From an uncultured Bacteroidia bacterium (GTDB taxonomy: Bacteria; Bacteroidota; Bacteroidia; Bacteroidales; UBA932): a DNA stretch of 64,000 nt. Under the pieces are notes generated by a model that was not told where the DNA came from, did not search any database, and worked only from the letters and a program-made list of their open reading frames with translations. The stretch is taken from NCBI GenBank assembly GCA_902785785.1, contig CADAAA010000007.1, positions 1-64,000 of the forward strand. The letters run 5' to 3'. Positions 35,213-43,574 of this stretch are shown piece after piece; the stretch's first letter is position 1, and the number at the start of each line of letters is the position of its first letter. Both the position numbers and the translations under genes were made by a program.

Positions 35213-36481
35213 ATGAGGGACATTTTCGTAGAAATATGGGAATCCATCCGCCGCAACAAGCTGCGCACATGCCTGACCGGCTTCGCCGTGGCATGGGGCA
35301 TCTTCATGCTGATAACCCTGCTCGGCGCCGGCAACGGCATCATGAACATCTTTGATTCCAACAGTGAAGGCTTGGACGTCAATACGATGAGGGTGTACGG
35401 CAATACGACTTCCAAGCCCTACGGCGGATTCAAGCAGGGACGCTACATCGAACTTGACGAGTACGACCTCAAGCTGACTGCCAGCCCGGTCTTCGCCGAC
35501 CATATCGACGAGATTTCAGCCACCCTCAGCCAAAGCGGCTTCAAGATGACTTACGGCAAGCGTTATTTCGATGTCTCCCTGAACGGAGTCTATCCTGATG
35601 TCGAGAGGCTTTACCGCATTGAGATGCTCGCCGGCCGTTTCATCAACCGCAACGATATCGAGAACAGGCGCAAGGTCATCGTCCTGACGCACCTCCACGC
35701 CCGCAATTTCCTTGGCGGTAAGGAGAATTATGAATCGCTCATAGGCCAGCGTGTAAAGATAGGAAACCTCTCCTTCAAGATCATCGGCGTCCGCCATGGC
35801 GCAGAGAATGAGAACGATACCGAGATATATACCCCTTTCACGACTCTCAGCACGATCTTCTCCAAGAGCAACAGGATAGACATGCTGTCCTTCACCTTCC
35901 ACGGACTGGATACCGAGGAGGAGAACGAGGCTTTCGAGAAGGATTACAAGCGCGTGCTCAACAACTACCATGGAGCCGCTCCCGATGACGAAAGGGCCAT
36001 CTGGATATCCAACTCCTTCACCATGAACATGCAGATGAACAAGGGACGCCATGTCCTCGATGTCTTCCTGTGGATCATAGGCCTGTTCACCCTGCTGAGC
36101 GGAATAGTGGGAGTGAGCAACATCATGCTCATCACCGTCAAGGAGCGTACCCACGAGTTCGGCATCCGCAAGGCCATAGGAGCCGGACCCTGGTCCATCA
36201 TGAAACTCATCATCGCCGAGAGCGTGTCGATCACCGCGTTCTTCGGATATATAGGGATGGTACTTGGCATGGTCGCATGCCGGGTATTGGATGCCACGCT
36301 CGGCTCCAAACCCATCGAGGTCCTCGGCGAGTCCATCACCATCATGGAGAACCCTTCGGTGGGACTCGGCGTGGCTCTCGAAGCCACCATCCTTCTTATC
36401 GTCGCCGGCACCCTGGCCGGGCTCATCCCTGCCAGCAAGGCCTCCAGAGTCAACCCCATTGAAGCACTGAGAGCAGAATGA
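35213..36481 (+). CDS. FtsX/MacB-type ABC transporter permease, first copy
   Basis: This 422-residue inner-membrane protein has the MacB layout: a first membrane helix (about 20-42, GFAVAWGIFMLITLLGAG), a periplasmic domain of about 210 residues, and three C-terminal helices. The last block contains GVSNIMLITVKERTHEFGIRKAIGAG, the signature of FtsX/MacB permeases. It overlaps the second permease by 4 bp (ATGA). With the ATPase it should form a mechanotransmission-type transporter. Confidence 0.93.
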   Translation: MRDIFVEIWESIRRNKLRTCLTGFAVAWGIFMLITLLGAGNGIMNIFDSNSEGLDVNTMRVYGNTTSKPYGGFKQGRYIELDEYDLKLTASPVFADHIDEISATLSQSGFKMTYGKRYFDVSLNGVYPDVERLYRIEMLAGRFINRNDIENRRKVIVLTHLHARNFLGGKENYESLIGQRVKIGNLSFKIIGVRHGAENENDTEIYTPFTTLSTIFSKSNRIDMLSFTFHGLDTEEENEAFEKDYKRVLNNYHGAAPDDERAIWISNSFTMNMQMNKGRHVLDVFLWIIGLFTLLSGIVGVSNIMLITVKERTHEFGIRKAIGAGPWSIMKLIIAESVSITAFFGYIGMVLGMVACRVLDATLGSKPIEVLGESITIMENPSVGLGVALEATILLIVAGTLAGLIPASKASRVNPIEALRAE

Positions 36482-37722
36482 GACTGGATATCAACACATA
36501 TCACGAGATAGCCGACTCGCTGTTGCGCAACAAGAGCAGGAGCCTGCTGACCGGCTTCGGCATCTTCTGGGGGCTGTTCATGCTGCTGGCGATGCTTGGC
36601 GCCGGAGACGGTGTCAAAGGCTTGCTCAAGTCCAATTTCGAGGGTTTCGCATCGAATGCCGCCATCATTGTATCGTCCAACACTTCCGTACCCTACAAGG
36701 GTTTTCAGGAAGGCAGGTACTGGTCTTTGAAATACAGGGACATGGAGCGTATGAAGACGCTCATCCCCGAGACCGGGGTAGTCACTCCGATGATCAGCCA
36801 GTGGGGACAGACGGCGGTCTATAACTCACAGAATACCAATTGCTCCGTTACCGGAGTGAATGCCGACTATGTCGAGATTGAGGCCCCCCGTATGAAGTAC
36901 GGCCGCTTCCTGAACGAAGTGGATGTCGAGCGCGGGCGCAAGGTCTGCGTCATCGGCAAACGTATCTACAACGAGCTTTTCCCAGACGGGGGAGATCCTT
37001 GCGGATCTTTCATCCAGGTCGGCTCGGTATTCTTCCAGGTCGTGGGAGTGAATTTCTCATCTGGAACGATCAATATCAATGGCAATACAGCACAGAAGGT
37101 GGTCATCCCCTCGACGGTTGCACAGCAGTTGTACAACCGCGGCGACAATGTCGACATAGTCTGCTTGACCGCAAAGTCGGGCATAAAGATGTCCTCCCTT
37201 GAGCCCCGCGTGCGCCAGGTCCTTGGCCGGGAGCACTACTTTGACCCGAAGGATGAGCCCGCCTTGCTGTTCCTCAATACCGAGGAGGTATTCACGCTGA
37301 TAGATACGCTCTTCCGCGGAGTCGATTTCCTGATCCTTCTGATCGGTCTCGGTACGTTGCTAGCCGGCGCCATAGGTGTCAGCAACATCATGATGGTGAC
37401 GGTCAAGGAACGTACCGTCGAGATCGGCATCAGGAGGGCCATCGGCGCCACTCCGCGCGACATCCTTTCGCAGATAATGCTCGAGAGCGTCAGCCTGACG
37501 CTGATAGCTGGAATGTTCGGAATAATGTTCTCGGTGCTGGTACTCAGCGTGGCCGAGAAGATAGTGGCCGCCTCCGGCGAGTTCACGCCGGCGTTCCAGA
37601 TAGGCTTCTGGCTGGCGGTGGCGGCGGCCGCGCTCCTCGCCGTGCTCGGAATGCTCGCCGGCCTCGCGCCAGCCCTCCGTGCCATGAACATCAAGCCCGT
37701 CGATGCAATGAGAGATGAATAA
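36478..37722 (+). CDS. FtsX/MacB-type ABC transporter permease, second copy
   Basis: This 414-residue protein has the same layout as its upstream neighbour and is clearly paralogous: GVSNIMMVTVKERTVEIGIRRAIGAT is the matching C-terminal signature, and GFGIFWGLFMLLAMLGAG the first helix. The pair probably works as a heterodimer with the ATPase. The start codon overlaps the preceding stop (ATGA), so translation is coupled. The membrane fusion protein gene starts 18 bp after. Confidence 0.93.
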   Translation: MRLDINTYHEIADSLLRNKSRSLLTGFGIFWGLFMLLAMLGAGDGVKGLLKSNFEGFASNAAIIVSSNTSVPYKGFQEGRYWSLKYRDMERMKTLIPETGVVTPMISQWGQTAVYNSQNTNCSVTGVNADYVEIEAPRMKYGRFLNEVDVERGRKVCVIGKRIYNELFPDGGDPCGSFIQVGSVFFQVVGVNFSSGTININGNTAQKVVIPSTVAQQLYNRGDNVDIVCLTAKSGIKMSSLEPRVRQVLGREHYFDPKDEPALLFLNTEEVFTLIDTLFRGVDFLILLIGLGTLLAGAIGVSNIMMVTVKERTVEIGIRRAIGATPRDILSQIMLESVSLTLIAGMFGIMFSVLVLSVAEKIVAASGEFTPAFQIGFWLAVAAAALLAVLGMLAGLAPALRAMNIKPVDAMRDE

Positions 37723-37740
37723 TAAAAAAACGAACCATAT

Positions 37741-38829
37741 ATGAAAAAGTTTTCCAAGTACATCATTACCGCGCTTATCGCGCTCTTCGTAATCGGGACC
37801 TTCGTTTTCCTTTTCAAGCAGTCCCGTCCGAAGGAAGTACGTTACCAGGAGCTGGAGGCTGCCGTCATGGATATCCAGCGCACCACCGTCGTAACCGGCA
37901 AGATCATTCCCCGCAACGAAGTGAACGTCAAGCCCCAGATCAACGGCATCATCGCCGAGATCTACAAGAAGGCCGGTGAGCAGGTCCAGGAGAACGAGGT
38001 GATCGCCAAGCTCAAGGTCATCCCCGATATGAATTCCCTGAGTTCGGCCCAGAGCCGCGTGCGCCTCTCCGAGATCAACCTCAAGCAGGCCCAGACCAAC
38101 TATGATCGTGAGAAAGCGCTCTACGACAAGCAGTTGGTGAGCGCCGACGAGTTCGAGAAGGTGCTCCAGGCCCTGAACCAGGCCAAGGAGGAAAGGTCCG
38201 CCGCTCAGGATGCCCTCGAGGTCATCCGCGACGGTGTGTCCCGCTCCAACGCCACTTCCTCTTCCACCCTGGTCCGTTCCACGATCACCGGTCTCATCCT
38301 CGATGTCCCCGTCAAGGTGGGTAACTCCGTGATCCAGGCCAATACGATGAACGACGGAACGACGGTCGCAACTGTGGCGAACATGAACGACCTCATCTTC
38401 GACGGCAATGTCGATGAGACGGAGGTAGGTTCGCTCCACGAGGGTCTTCCCGTAGTCATCACCATCGGCGCCCTCCAGAACTACTCGTTCGATGCGACCC
38501 TCGAGTACATCTCGCCGAAGGCCGTGGAGAGCAACGGCGCCAACCAGTTCGAGATCAAAGCGGCCGTGTCCGTGACCTCCGACCAGATGATCCGCTCGGG
38601 CTACAGCGCCAATGCCGAGTTCGTGCTCGAGGAGGCCAAGGGTGTGCTTTCCCTGCCGGAGAGCGCCCTGGAATTCGACGGTGACGATACCTATGTACAG
38701 GTGCTCAATGCCGACGGAAGCACCACCCGCACCAAGGTCGAGACCGGCCTCAGTGACGGAGTCAATATCGAAATCAAGAGCGGTGTGACCGAGGGTACCA
38801 AGGTTCGCGGTTCCAAAATAGTTGATTAG
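37741..38829 (+). CDS. Membrane fusion (HlyD/MacA-type) protein
   Basis: This 362-residue protein links the ABC permeases to the outer-membrane channel. A single N-terminal membrane helix (ITALIALFVIGTFVFLF) is followed by a lipoyl/beta-barrel part (PRNEVNVKPQINGIIAEIYK), a helical hairpin (SSAQSRVRLSEINLKQAQTN to YDREKALYDKQLVSADEF), and the rest of the barrel (NMNDLIFDGNVDETEVGSL). It lies between the permeases and the TolC-type gene, as expected of a tripartite pump. Confidence 0.93.
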   Translation: MKKFSKYIITALIALFVIGTFVFLFKQSRPKEVRYQELEAAVMDIQRTTVVTGKIIPRNEVNVKPQINGIIAEIYKKAGEQVQENEVIAKLKVIPDMNSLSSAQSRVRLSEINLKQAQTNYDREKALYDKQLVSADEFEKVLQALNQAKEERSAAQDALEVIRDGVSRSNATSSSTLVRSTITGLILDVPVKVGNSVIQANTMNDGTTVATVANMNDLIFDGNVDETEVGSLHEGLPVVITIGALQNYSFDATLEYISPKAVESNGANQFEIKAAVSVTSDQMIRSGYSANAEFVLEEAKGVLSLPESALEFDGDDTYVQVLNADGSTTRTKVETGLSDGVNIEIKSGVTEGTKVRGSKIVD

Positions 38830-38831
38830 CC

Positions 38832-40154
38832 ATGAGAAGGATAATACTGACAGCGGCCCTTGTGGCGGCTTTTGCCGCCGGGGCGCGGGCCCAGGAGCGC
38901 GTATGGACACTGCCGCAGTGCATAGACCATGCGCTGGAGAACAACCTCAGCGTGAAGCGGAGCGGACTGAACGTGGAGCAGAGGGAGATAGACCTCAATA
39001 CCGCTGAGAACAACCGCCTCCCCAGCGTGAGCGGCAGTGCAGGCCAGAACTTCTCCTTCGGACGAGGCCTCACGGCGGACAATACCTACGCCAACACCAA
39101 TACGACGAACACTTCATTCAGTGTCGGAGCACAGGTACCGGTCTTCAACGGATTCCAGATTAAACATAATATTGAACTGTCGAAACTGAACCTCGCTGCG
39201 GCCACCGCCGATCTGGAAAAAGCCAAGGATGACATCCGTGTGGCGGTGGCCCAGGCGTACGTGCAGATCCTCTACAACATGGAGATCCTGGACGTCGCCC
39301 GCAGCCAGGTGGAGATCGATTCCCTGCAGGTGGTCCGTTTGACTGAAATGGCATCGAACGGAATGGTGGCGAGCGCCGACGTCTCTGCGCAGGAGGCTAC
39401 GCTCGCACAGAGCCGCGTGAGCGCGACGCAGGCAGAAAATAATGTGGCACTTGCCATCCTCGACCTCACGCAGCTGCTTGAACTTCCTTCTCCGGAAGGC
39501 TTCCATATAGCCCGTCCGTCCGTCGAGGGACTGGAAACAGTGATGCTGATGGATCCTGAGGCCATCTATGCCGAAGCCGTGCAGTTCAAGCCGGCGGTCA
39601 AAGCGGAGGAGATACGCCTCGACCAGGCATTGAAGAGCATTGACCTTGCCAAGGATTCCTTCCTGCCTTCGCTCTCCCTGAGTGGCGGGCTTGGTACCAA
39701 CTATTATACTTCGTCAGGCTTTCCTTCCGCCGGGTTCTCATCGCAGTTGAAGAACAACTTCAGCCAGTATATAGGCCTCAATCTCAGTGTCCCCATATTC
39801 AGCCATTTCTCCAACCGCAACCAGGTACGCAACGCCAGACTGCAGTATTCGAGCCAGGAGATCGTGCTTGACAATTCCAGGAAATCGCTGTACAAGGAGA
39901 TCCAGCAGGCCTACTACAATGCCGTCGGTTCCCAGGCGAAATACCGCAGCAGCCAGATAGCCGCCGCCAGTGCTGAAGACGCTTTCGAGCTCGCACAGGC
40001 GAAATATGAGAACGGGAAGTCAGGGATAACGGAATTCAACGAGGCCAAAGGCCGATACATGTCCGCCGCATCCAACCTCGTGCAGGCCCGTTACGAATAC
40101 CTGTACCAGTCCAAGATCCTGGACTTCTATCGCGGCCGGGACCTGGAGTTCTAA
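38832..40154 (+). CDS. TolC-family outer-membrane efflux protein
   Basis: This 440-residue protein is the outer-membrane duct of the pump. The signal peptide ends in ARAQ, and the mature protein starts with WTLPQCIDHALENNLSVKRS, the usual TolC start. Two repeats of helical and barrel segments are visible: KDDIRVAVAQAYVQILYNME and SRKSLYKEIQQAYYNAVGSQ. The DUF/OEP family layout and length are normal. It starts 2 bp after the fusion-protein gene and is followed by a strong terminator. The pump's substrate is unknown; MacAB-like systems export peptides, lipids or antibiotics. Confidence 0.94.
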   Translation: MRRIILTAALVAAFAAGARAQERVWTLPQCIDHALENNLSVKRSGLNVEQREIDLNTAENNRLPSVSGSAGQNFSFGRGLTADNTYANTNTTNTSFSVGAQVPVFNGFQIKHNIELSKLNLAAATADLEKAKDDIRVAVAQAYVQILYNMEILDVARSQVEIDSLQVVRLTEMASNGMVASADVSAQEATLAQSRVSATQAENNVALAILDLTQLLELPSPEGFHIARPSVEGLETVMLMDPEAIYAEAVQFKPAVKAEEIRLDQALKSIDLAKDSFLPSLSLSGGLGTNYYTSSGFPSAGFSSQLKNNFSQYIGLNLSVPIFSHFSNRNQVRNARLQYSSQEIVLDNSRKSLYKEIQQAYYNAVGSQAKYRSSQIAAASAEDAFELAQAKYENGKSGITEFNEAKGRYMSAASNLVQARYEYLYQSKILDFYRGRDLEF

Positions 40155-40167
40155 TAAGGAAAAGATA

Positions 40168-40210
40168 AAAAAAGTGCTGCCGATGGTCGGGCCATCGGCA
40201 GCATTCGTTT
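40168..40210. terminator. Bidirectional terminator after the efflux operon
   Basis: A perfect 11-bp stem (GCTGCCGATGG at 40176-40186 with CCATCGGCAGC at 40192-40202) has an A run on the left and a T run on the right. It serves the efflux operon and the minus-strand GlsB-like gene. Confidence 0.85.
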
Positions 40211-40211
40211 T

Positions 40212-40472
40212 TTATTTCTTGAGTGCTTTCTTGATAAGGTTCCAGACCCACAGGAGGACAACTGCGCCGATGAGGGCGCTGCAGATCTGTCCGTACCACT
40301 GTGACCAGAATGATCCGCCTGCGCCGATGAGGCCGAGCAGCCAACCGCCGACGACACCGCCGAGGAGACCGATGATGATGTTCCAGATGAGACCGCCCTT
40401 GTCTTTGATCACGAAGAAGCCGGCAAGCCAGCCTGCGATGGCTCCGAAGAGCAATGTAAGAAGGATGTTCAT
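40212..40472 (-). CDS. GlsB/YeaQ/YmgE-family stress-response membrane protein
   Basis: This 86-residue protein has three hydrophobic segments (LLTLLFGAIAGWLAGFFV, IWNIIIGLLGGVVGGWLLGL and a third ICSALIGAVVLLWVW). The Gly-rich motif IIIGLLGGVVGG matches the GlsB/YeaQ/YmgE (transglycosylase-associated) family, small inner-membrane proteins linked to stress. I chose the start at 40472; the frame is open upstream to 40544 but the extra residues do not fit the family. It is a lone gene with the shared terminator. Confidence 0.9.
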   Translation of the reverse strand: MNILLTLLFGAIAGWLAGFFVIKDKGGLIWNIIIGLLGGVVGGWLLGLIGAGGSFWSQWYGQICSALIGAVVLLWVWNLIKKALKK

Positions 40473-40611
40473 GGTATTGGTTTTAATTGTTAGTGATGTA
40501 GTTAAGACAAAGATAGAAAACATTTTGCAAGAAACAAGCGGCATGCTTTCGCAATATGCATAAAGAGCGGTTTGTCACTTGAGAAGCCGTTTTTGCGCCT
40601 GGTCGGAATTC

Positions 40612-40643
40612 TTTGCGTCTGAATGTGGAAACAGCTATCTTTG
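40612..40643 (+). promoter_or_regulatory. Promoter of the M23 peptidase gene
   Basis: TTTG at 40612-40615 and TATCTTTG at 40636-40643 are 20 bp apart, 37 bp before the ATG at 40681. Confidence 0.6.
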
Positions 40644-40680
40644 ATTCGCCGGCTTTTTACGGCGGAAAACCTATACGACT

Positions 40681-42297
40681 ATGAAACATATGACGATTCG
40701 GGAAAGGTCCGTCCTTTTCCCTCTCCTTCTCCTGTTGTCGCTTCCTTCCTGTACAGAGAAGGCCATTCCGGACTTACCCGGGCAAGGTGAGGCTCTCTCT
40801 ACTGTGCTCATCAATTCTTCCATGCAGCCTCTTTTCGCCAATCTTCCCAATGACTCCGCGGGGTCGGAGACCAAGGGTACGGCGGTCATGGTTCCCCTCC
40901 AATCCGTATTGGACAAGGCCGGGCAGAAGAAATCCATTTTCAGGGGCTGCACCGTGGTCCAAATCCCGTTCTCGCCGGAGTATTCCGGACAGAAAGCCTA
41001 TTTCGGCAACGAACCGGAAGGTGATCCGGGAGAGACTGCCATCCTCAAGAGGTTCCTTGTAGCCGGTGAGGACGGCATGTTCGTGGTCACGATGGTCACG
41101 GACTACCATTACTGGCACTCCCATCCGGGTTTCGACTATCTTGACAAGCCCGACTATACCGGAGCGGTGGTCTTCTCCACCGTCTCCGGAGAGTTGATAA
41201 AGGTGCAGGCATACGATTCCGGGCGTATATTGCAGGCGGATTTCGTCACTGCGCAGGAGTCCGGCGGCATCGACAAGGGGCTCGCTTATATCCTTGTCTA
41301 TTCGGAGCCAGCCGGGACGAAGTCGGGCACGGCATCGGATGACGGTGTCCTGGATCCTGAAGGGATTGCCGGGAGATACACTATTTCTATCAAGCCGGAG
41401 AAAGAGGATGCCACTTGGTTCTGGGACCCGTCTGCGGATACTGAGTGCCTTCCGGAAAAGAATTACTCGGTTAAGCTGTCGTGCGATATCCCGGATGAGG
41501 TCAGTATGACCGGGAGCGGAACATATACAGCCGGCAGCACTGCGATAATAGGCTACATCCAGACTCATAATGTCAAGGTGCTGGAAGTCAGCCACTGGAC
41601 CGGCGACTTCGCCTGGGCGAAGTCATCCAGGTTCAGCTACAAGGTCACGTCCGATCTCGAATCGACCGCTTACTTCGAAGCGAAGAAACCATTTACGGAC
41701 AATTCCAGGCATGTCTCCAATCCTCTCTTGAGCATGAGGATAGCGGCCAGCAATGTCAGCATGGAGCTGGCCGACGCAGACGAAGGGATATATGCCAATT
41801 ATTACGGCGGGACGTTCGGGGAGACGAGGACCGACCTGGACGGCAATCCCAAAAGGCACGACGGCCTCGACCTTTATGCCGAGGTAGGGACTCCGGTCTA
41901 TGCGCTCTGTTCAGGAGTGGTCACAAAGGCGGAATGCGGATACGGGGATGAGCATGTAAGCAATTCCTACGGCAACGAACTCCGTATTGAGGCCAAGGAG
42001 AAGAACAAGACCGTCGTCTATCAATACGCGCATCTCCGGGGAGGGATGCCCTTTGCGGTCAACCCCCGGACGGGCCAGCCTTTCAAGCTTGACGACAAGG
42101 TCTTCCAGGGCGACCTGATAGGCTATTCCGGGAGAAGCGGGAATGCGACGAACGTGCCCAATCCGCATCTCCATCTCGGCGTAAATGCCGGAGGTAAATG
42201 GGTAGACCCCAAACCGTATATAAACGGTACTTACCCGTCCGGGAGGAAGTCCATAGACAAGAGCAAGGGCGTGATAACCGGCATAAGGCGCGACTGA
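40681..42297 (+). CDS. M23-family metallopeptidase lipoprotein
   Basis: This 538-residue protein ends in an M23 (LytM/lysostaphin-type) peptidase domain that cuts peptidoglycan cross-links. The zinc ligands are visible in KRHDGLDLYAEVGTPV (His393, Asp397) and in PNPHLHLGVNAGG (His496 and His498). The signal peptide ends in a lipobox (LPSC), so it would be membrane-anchored. The first 370 residues are beta-rich and not recognised. It is a single gene with its own promoter. Start could also be the ATG at 40690. Confidence 0.9.
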   Translation: MKHMTIRERSVLFPLLLLLSLPSCTEKAIPDLPGQGEALSTVLINSSMQPLFANLPNDSAGSETKGTAVMVPLQSVLDKAGQKKSIFRGCTVVQIPFSPEYSGQKAYFGNEPEGDPGETAILKRFLVAGEDGMFVVTMVTDYHYWHSHPGFDYLDKPDYTGAVVFSTVSGELIKVQAYDSGRILQADFVTAQESGGIDKGLAYILVYSEPAGTKSGTASDDGVLDPEGIAGRYTISIKPEKEDATWFWDPSADTECLPEKNYSVKLSCDIPDEVSMTGSGTYTAGSTAIIGYIQTHNVKVLEVSHWTGDFAWAKSSRFSYKVTSDLESTAYFEAKKPFTDNSRHVSNPLLSMRIAASNVSMELADADEGIYANYYGGTFGETRTDLDGNPKRHDGLDLYAEVGTPVYALCSGVVTKAECGYGDEHVSNSYGNELRIEAKEKNKTVVYQYAHLRGGMPFAVNPRTGQPFKLDDKVFQGDLIGYSGRSGNATNVPNPHLHLGVNAGGKWVDPKPYINGTYPSGRKSIDKSKGVITGIRRD

Positions 42298-42356
42298 GAA
42301 GTTGGAGTTACGGATACAATTGACTATTTTTATCCGGACAATCATTCACAGTGGAA

Positions 42357-43574
42357 ATGAACAAAACCGGACTTTATACCCTCACTTCAGGGCTTCACAG
42401 CGAGGTGATGCCCGATGCATCGGAAGAAAGATTCATCAGGGAGATCGCGGCTGCGGGCGCGGACTTCGATTTCTGCGGGGAGGACTTCTCCCGGTATGGC
42501 AGCCATGATGCGGAATTGATCTATGTCCGTACCGGCGGTACGGAGAATGCCTTCAAGGCGGTATTCCCACGGTTGACCGGTCCGGTCAGGCTCCTCACCA
42601 GCGGGGCGAGCAATTCCCTTGCCGCATCGATGGAGATCCTTTCTTTCCTGCGGCAGCAGGGGAGGGAGGGCGAGATCCTGCACGGGAGCGCCGCGTATAT
42701 CGCGGAGCGGATAGCGGCGCTCTCGCGGGCGGCCAGGGCACGCCGGCGCCTGCAAGGCAGCCGGGCCGGCGTCATCGGCCGTCCCTCCGACTGGCTGATC
42801 GCCTCCGACCCCGACCGTGAGGCCGTCCGCGACCGGCTCGGTATCGAGCTGGTGGACATTCCGATGGAGGAGCTGGTCACGGAGATACGTCTCGGACTCT
42901 GTGAGGCGCCTTCCGGGGTTCCCCTCAAAGGCGTCAGGCATTCTGTCAATCCTAAGGTTACCCAGAAAACCTTCGACGGTGCTCTCGACATCTATGGCGC
43001 AGTCAAGCGCCTGATCGACCGTTATGACCTCTCAGCCGTCACCGTCCGTTGCTTCGACCTGCTGTCAGCCGTCGGCAATACCGGCTGCCTTGCGCTTGCC
43101 CTGCTCAATTCCGAGGGTGTCCCGGCTGGCTGCGAAGGAGATATTCCTACCATGCTGACCATGTGCGTGGCCAACGCCTTGTTCGATGTCCCCGGTTTCA
43201 TGGCCAATCCTTCGCGCATGGACCCTTCCACTGGAGAGATGGTCTTCGCTCACTGCACCGTCCCCTTCAGCATGCTCCGGGACTATTCCTATGACACCCA
43301 TTTCGAGTCGGGTATAGGAGTCGCCGTCAAGGGCGAGCTGCCCGAGGGCCCCGTGACGCTGTTTAAAATGTCGCCCGGCCTCGACCGCTGTTTCGCGGCG
43401 GAGGCCGGGCTGATAAAGAATCTTTCAGAGAAACATCTGTGCCGTACCCAGGTGCTGCTGAGGCTCGATGACCGTACCCTTTGCAGGGATTATTTCCTCA
43501 AGGATCCCATAGGGAACCATCATGTCATCGTCCCCGGCCGGCACGCACAGGAGATCCGGGATTTCCTGCTCTAG
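42357..43574 (+). CDS. L-fucose/L-arabinose isomerase-like protein
   Basis: This 405-residue cytoplasmic protein resembles the fucose/arabinose isomerase superfamily. YVRTGGTENAF sits near the N-terminal domain, CEGDIPTMLTMCVANALFDV carries the metal-ligand-type Glu/Asp motif, and VFAHCTVPFSMLRDY and FESGIGVAVKG resemble the C-terminal sugar-binding part. It is shorter than canonical FucI (about 590), so it is a remote homologue that may act on another sugar or none. The ATG at 42357 is preceded by an in-frame GTG at 42351 as an alternative start. Its stop lies in the CTAG shared with the convergent tricorn-like gene. Confidence 0.75.
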   Translation: MNKTGLYTLTSGLHSEVMPDASEERFIREIAAAGADFDFCGEDFSRYGSHDAELIYVRTGGTENAFKAVFPRLTGPVRLLTSGASNSLAASMEILSFLRQQGREGEILHGSAAYIAERIAALSRAARARRRLQGSRAGVIGRPSDWLIASDPDREAVRDRLGIELVDIPMEELVTEIRLGLCEAPSGVPLKGVRHSVNPKVTQKTFDGALDIYGAVKRLIDRYDLSAVTVRCFDLLSAVGNTGCLALALLNSEGVPAGCEGDIPTMLTMCVANALFDVPGFMANPSRMDPSTGEMVFAHCTVPFSMLRDYSYDTHFESGIGVAVKGELPEGPVTLFKMSPGLDRCFAAEAGLIKNLSEKHLCRTQVLLRLDDRTLCRDYFLKDPIGNHHVIVPGRHAQEIRDFLL

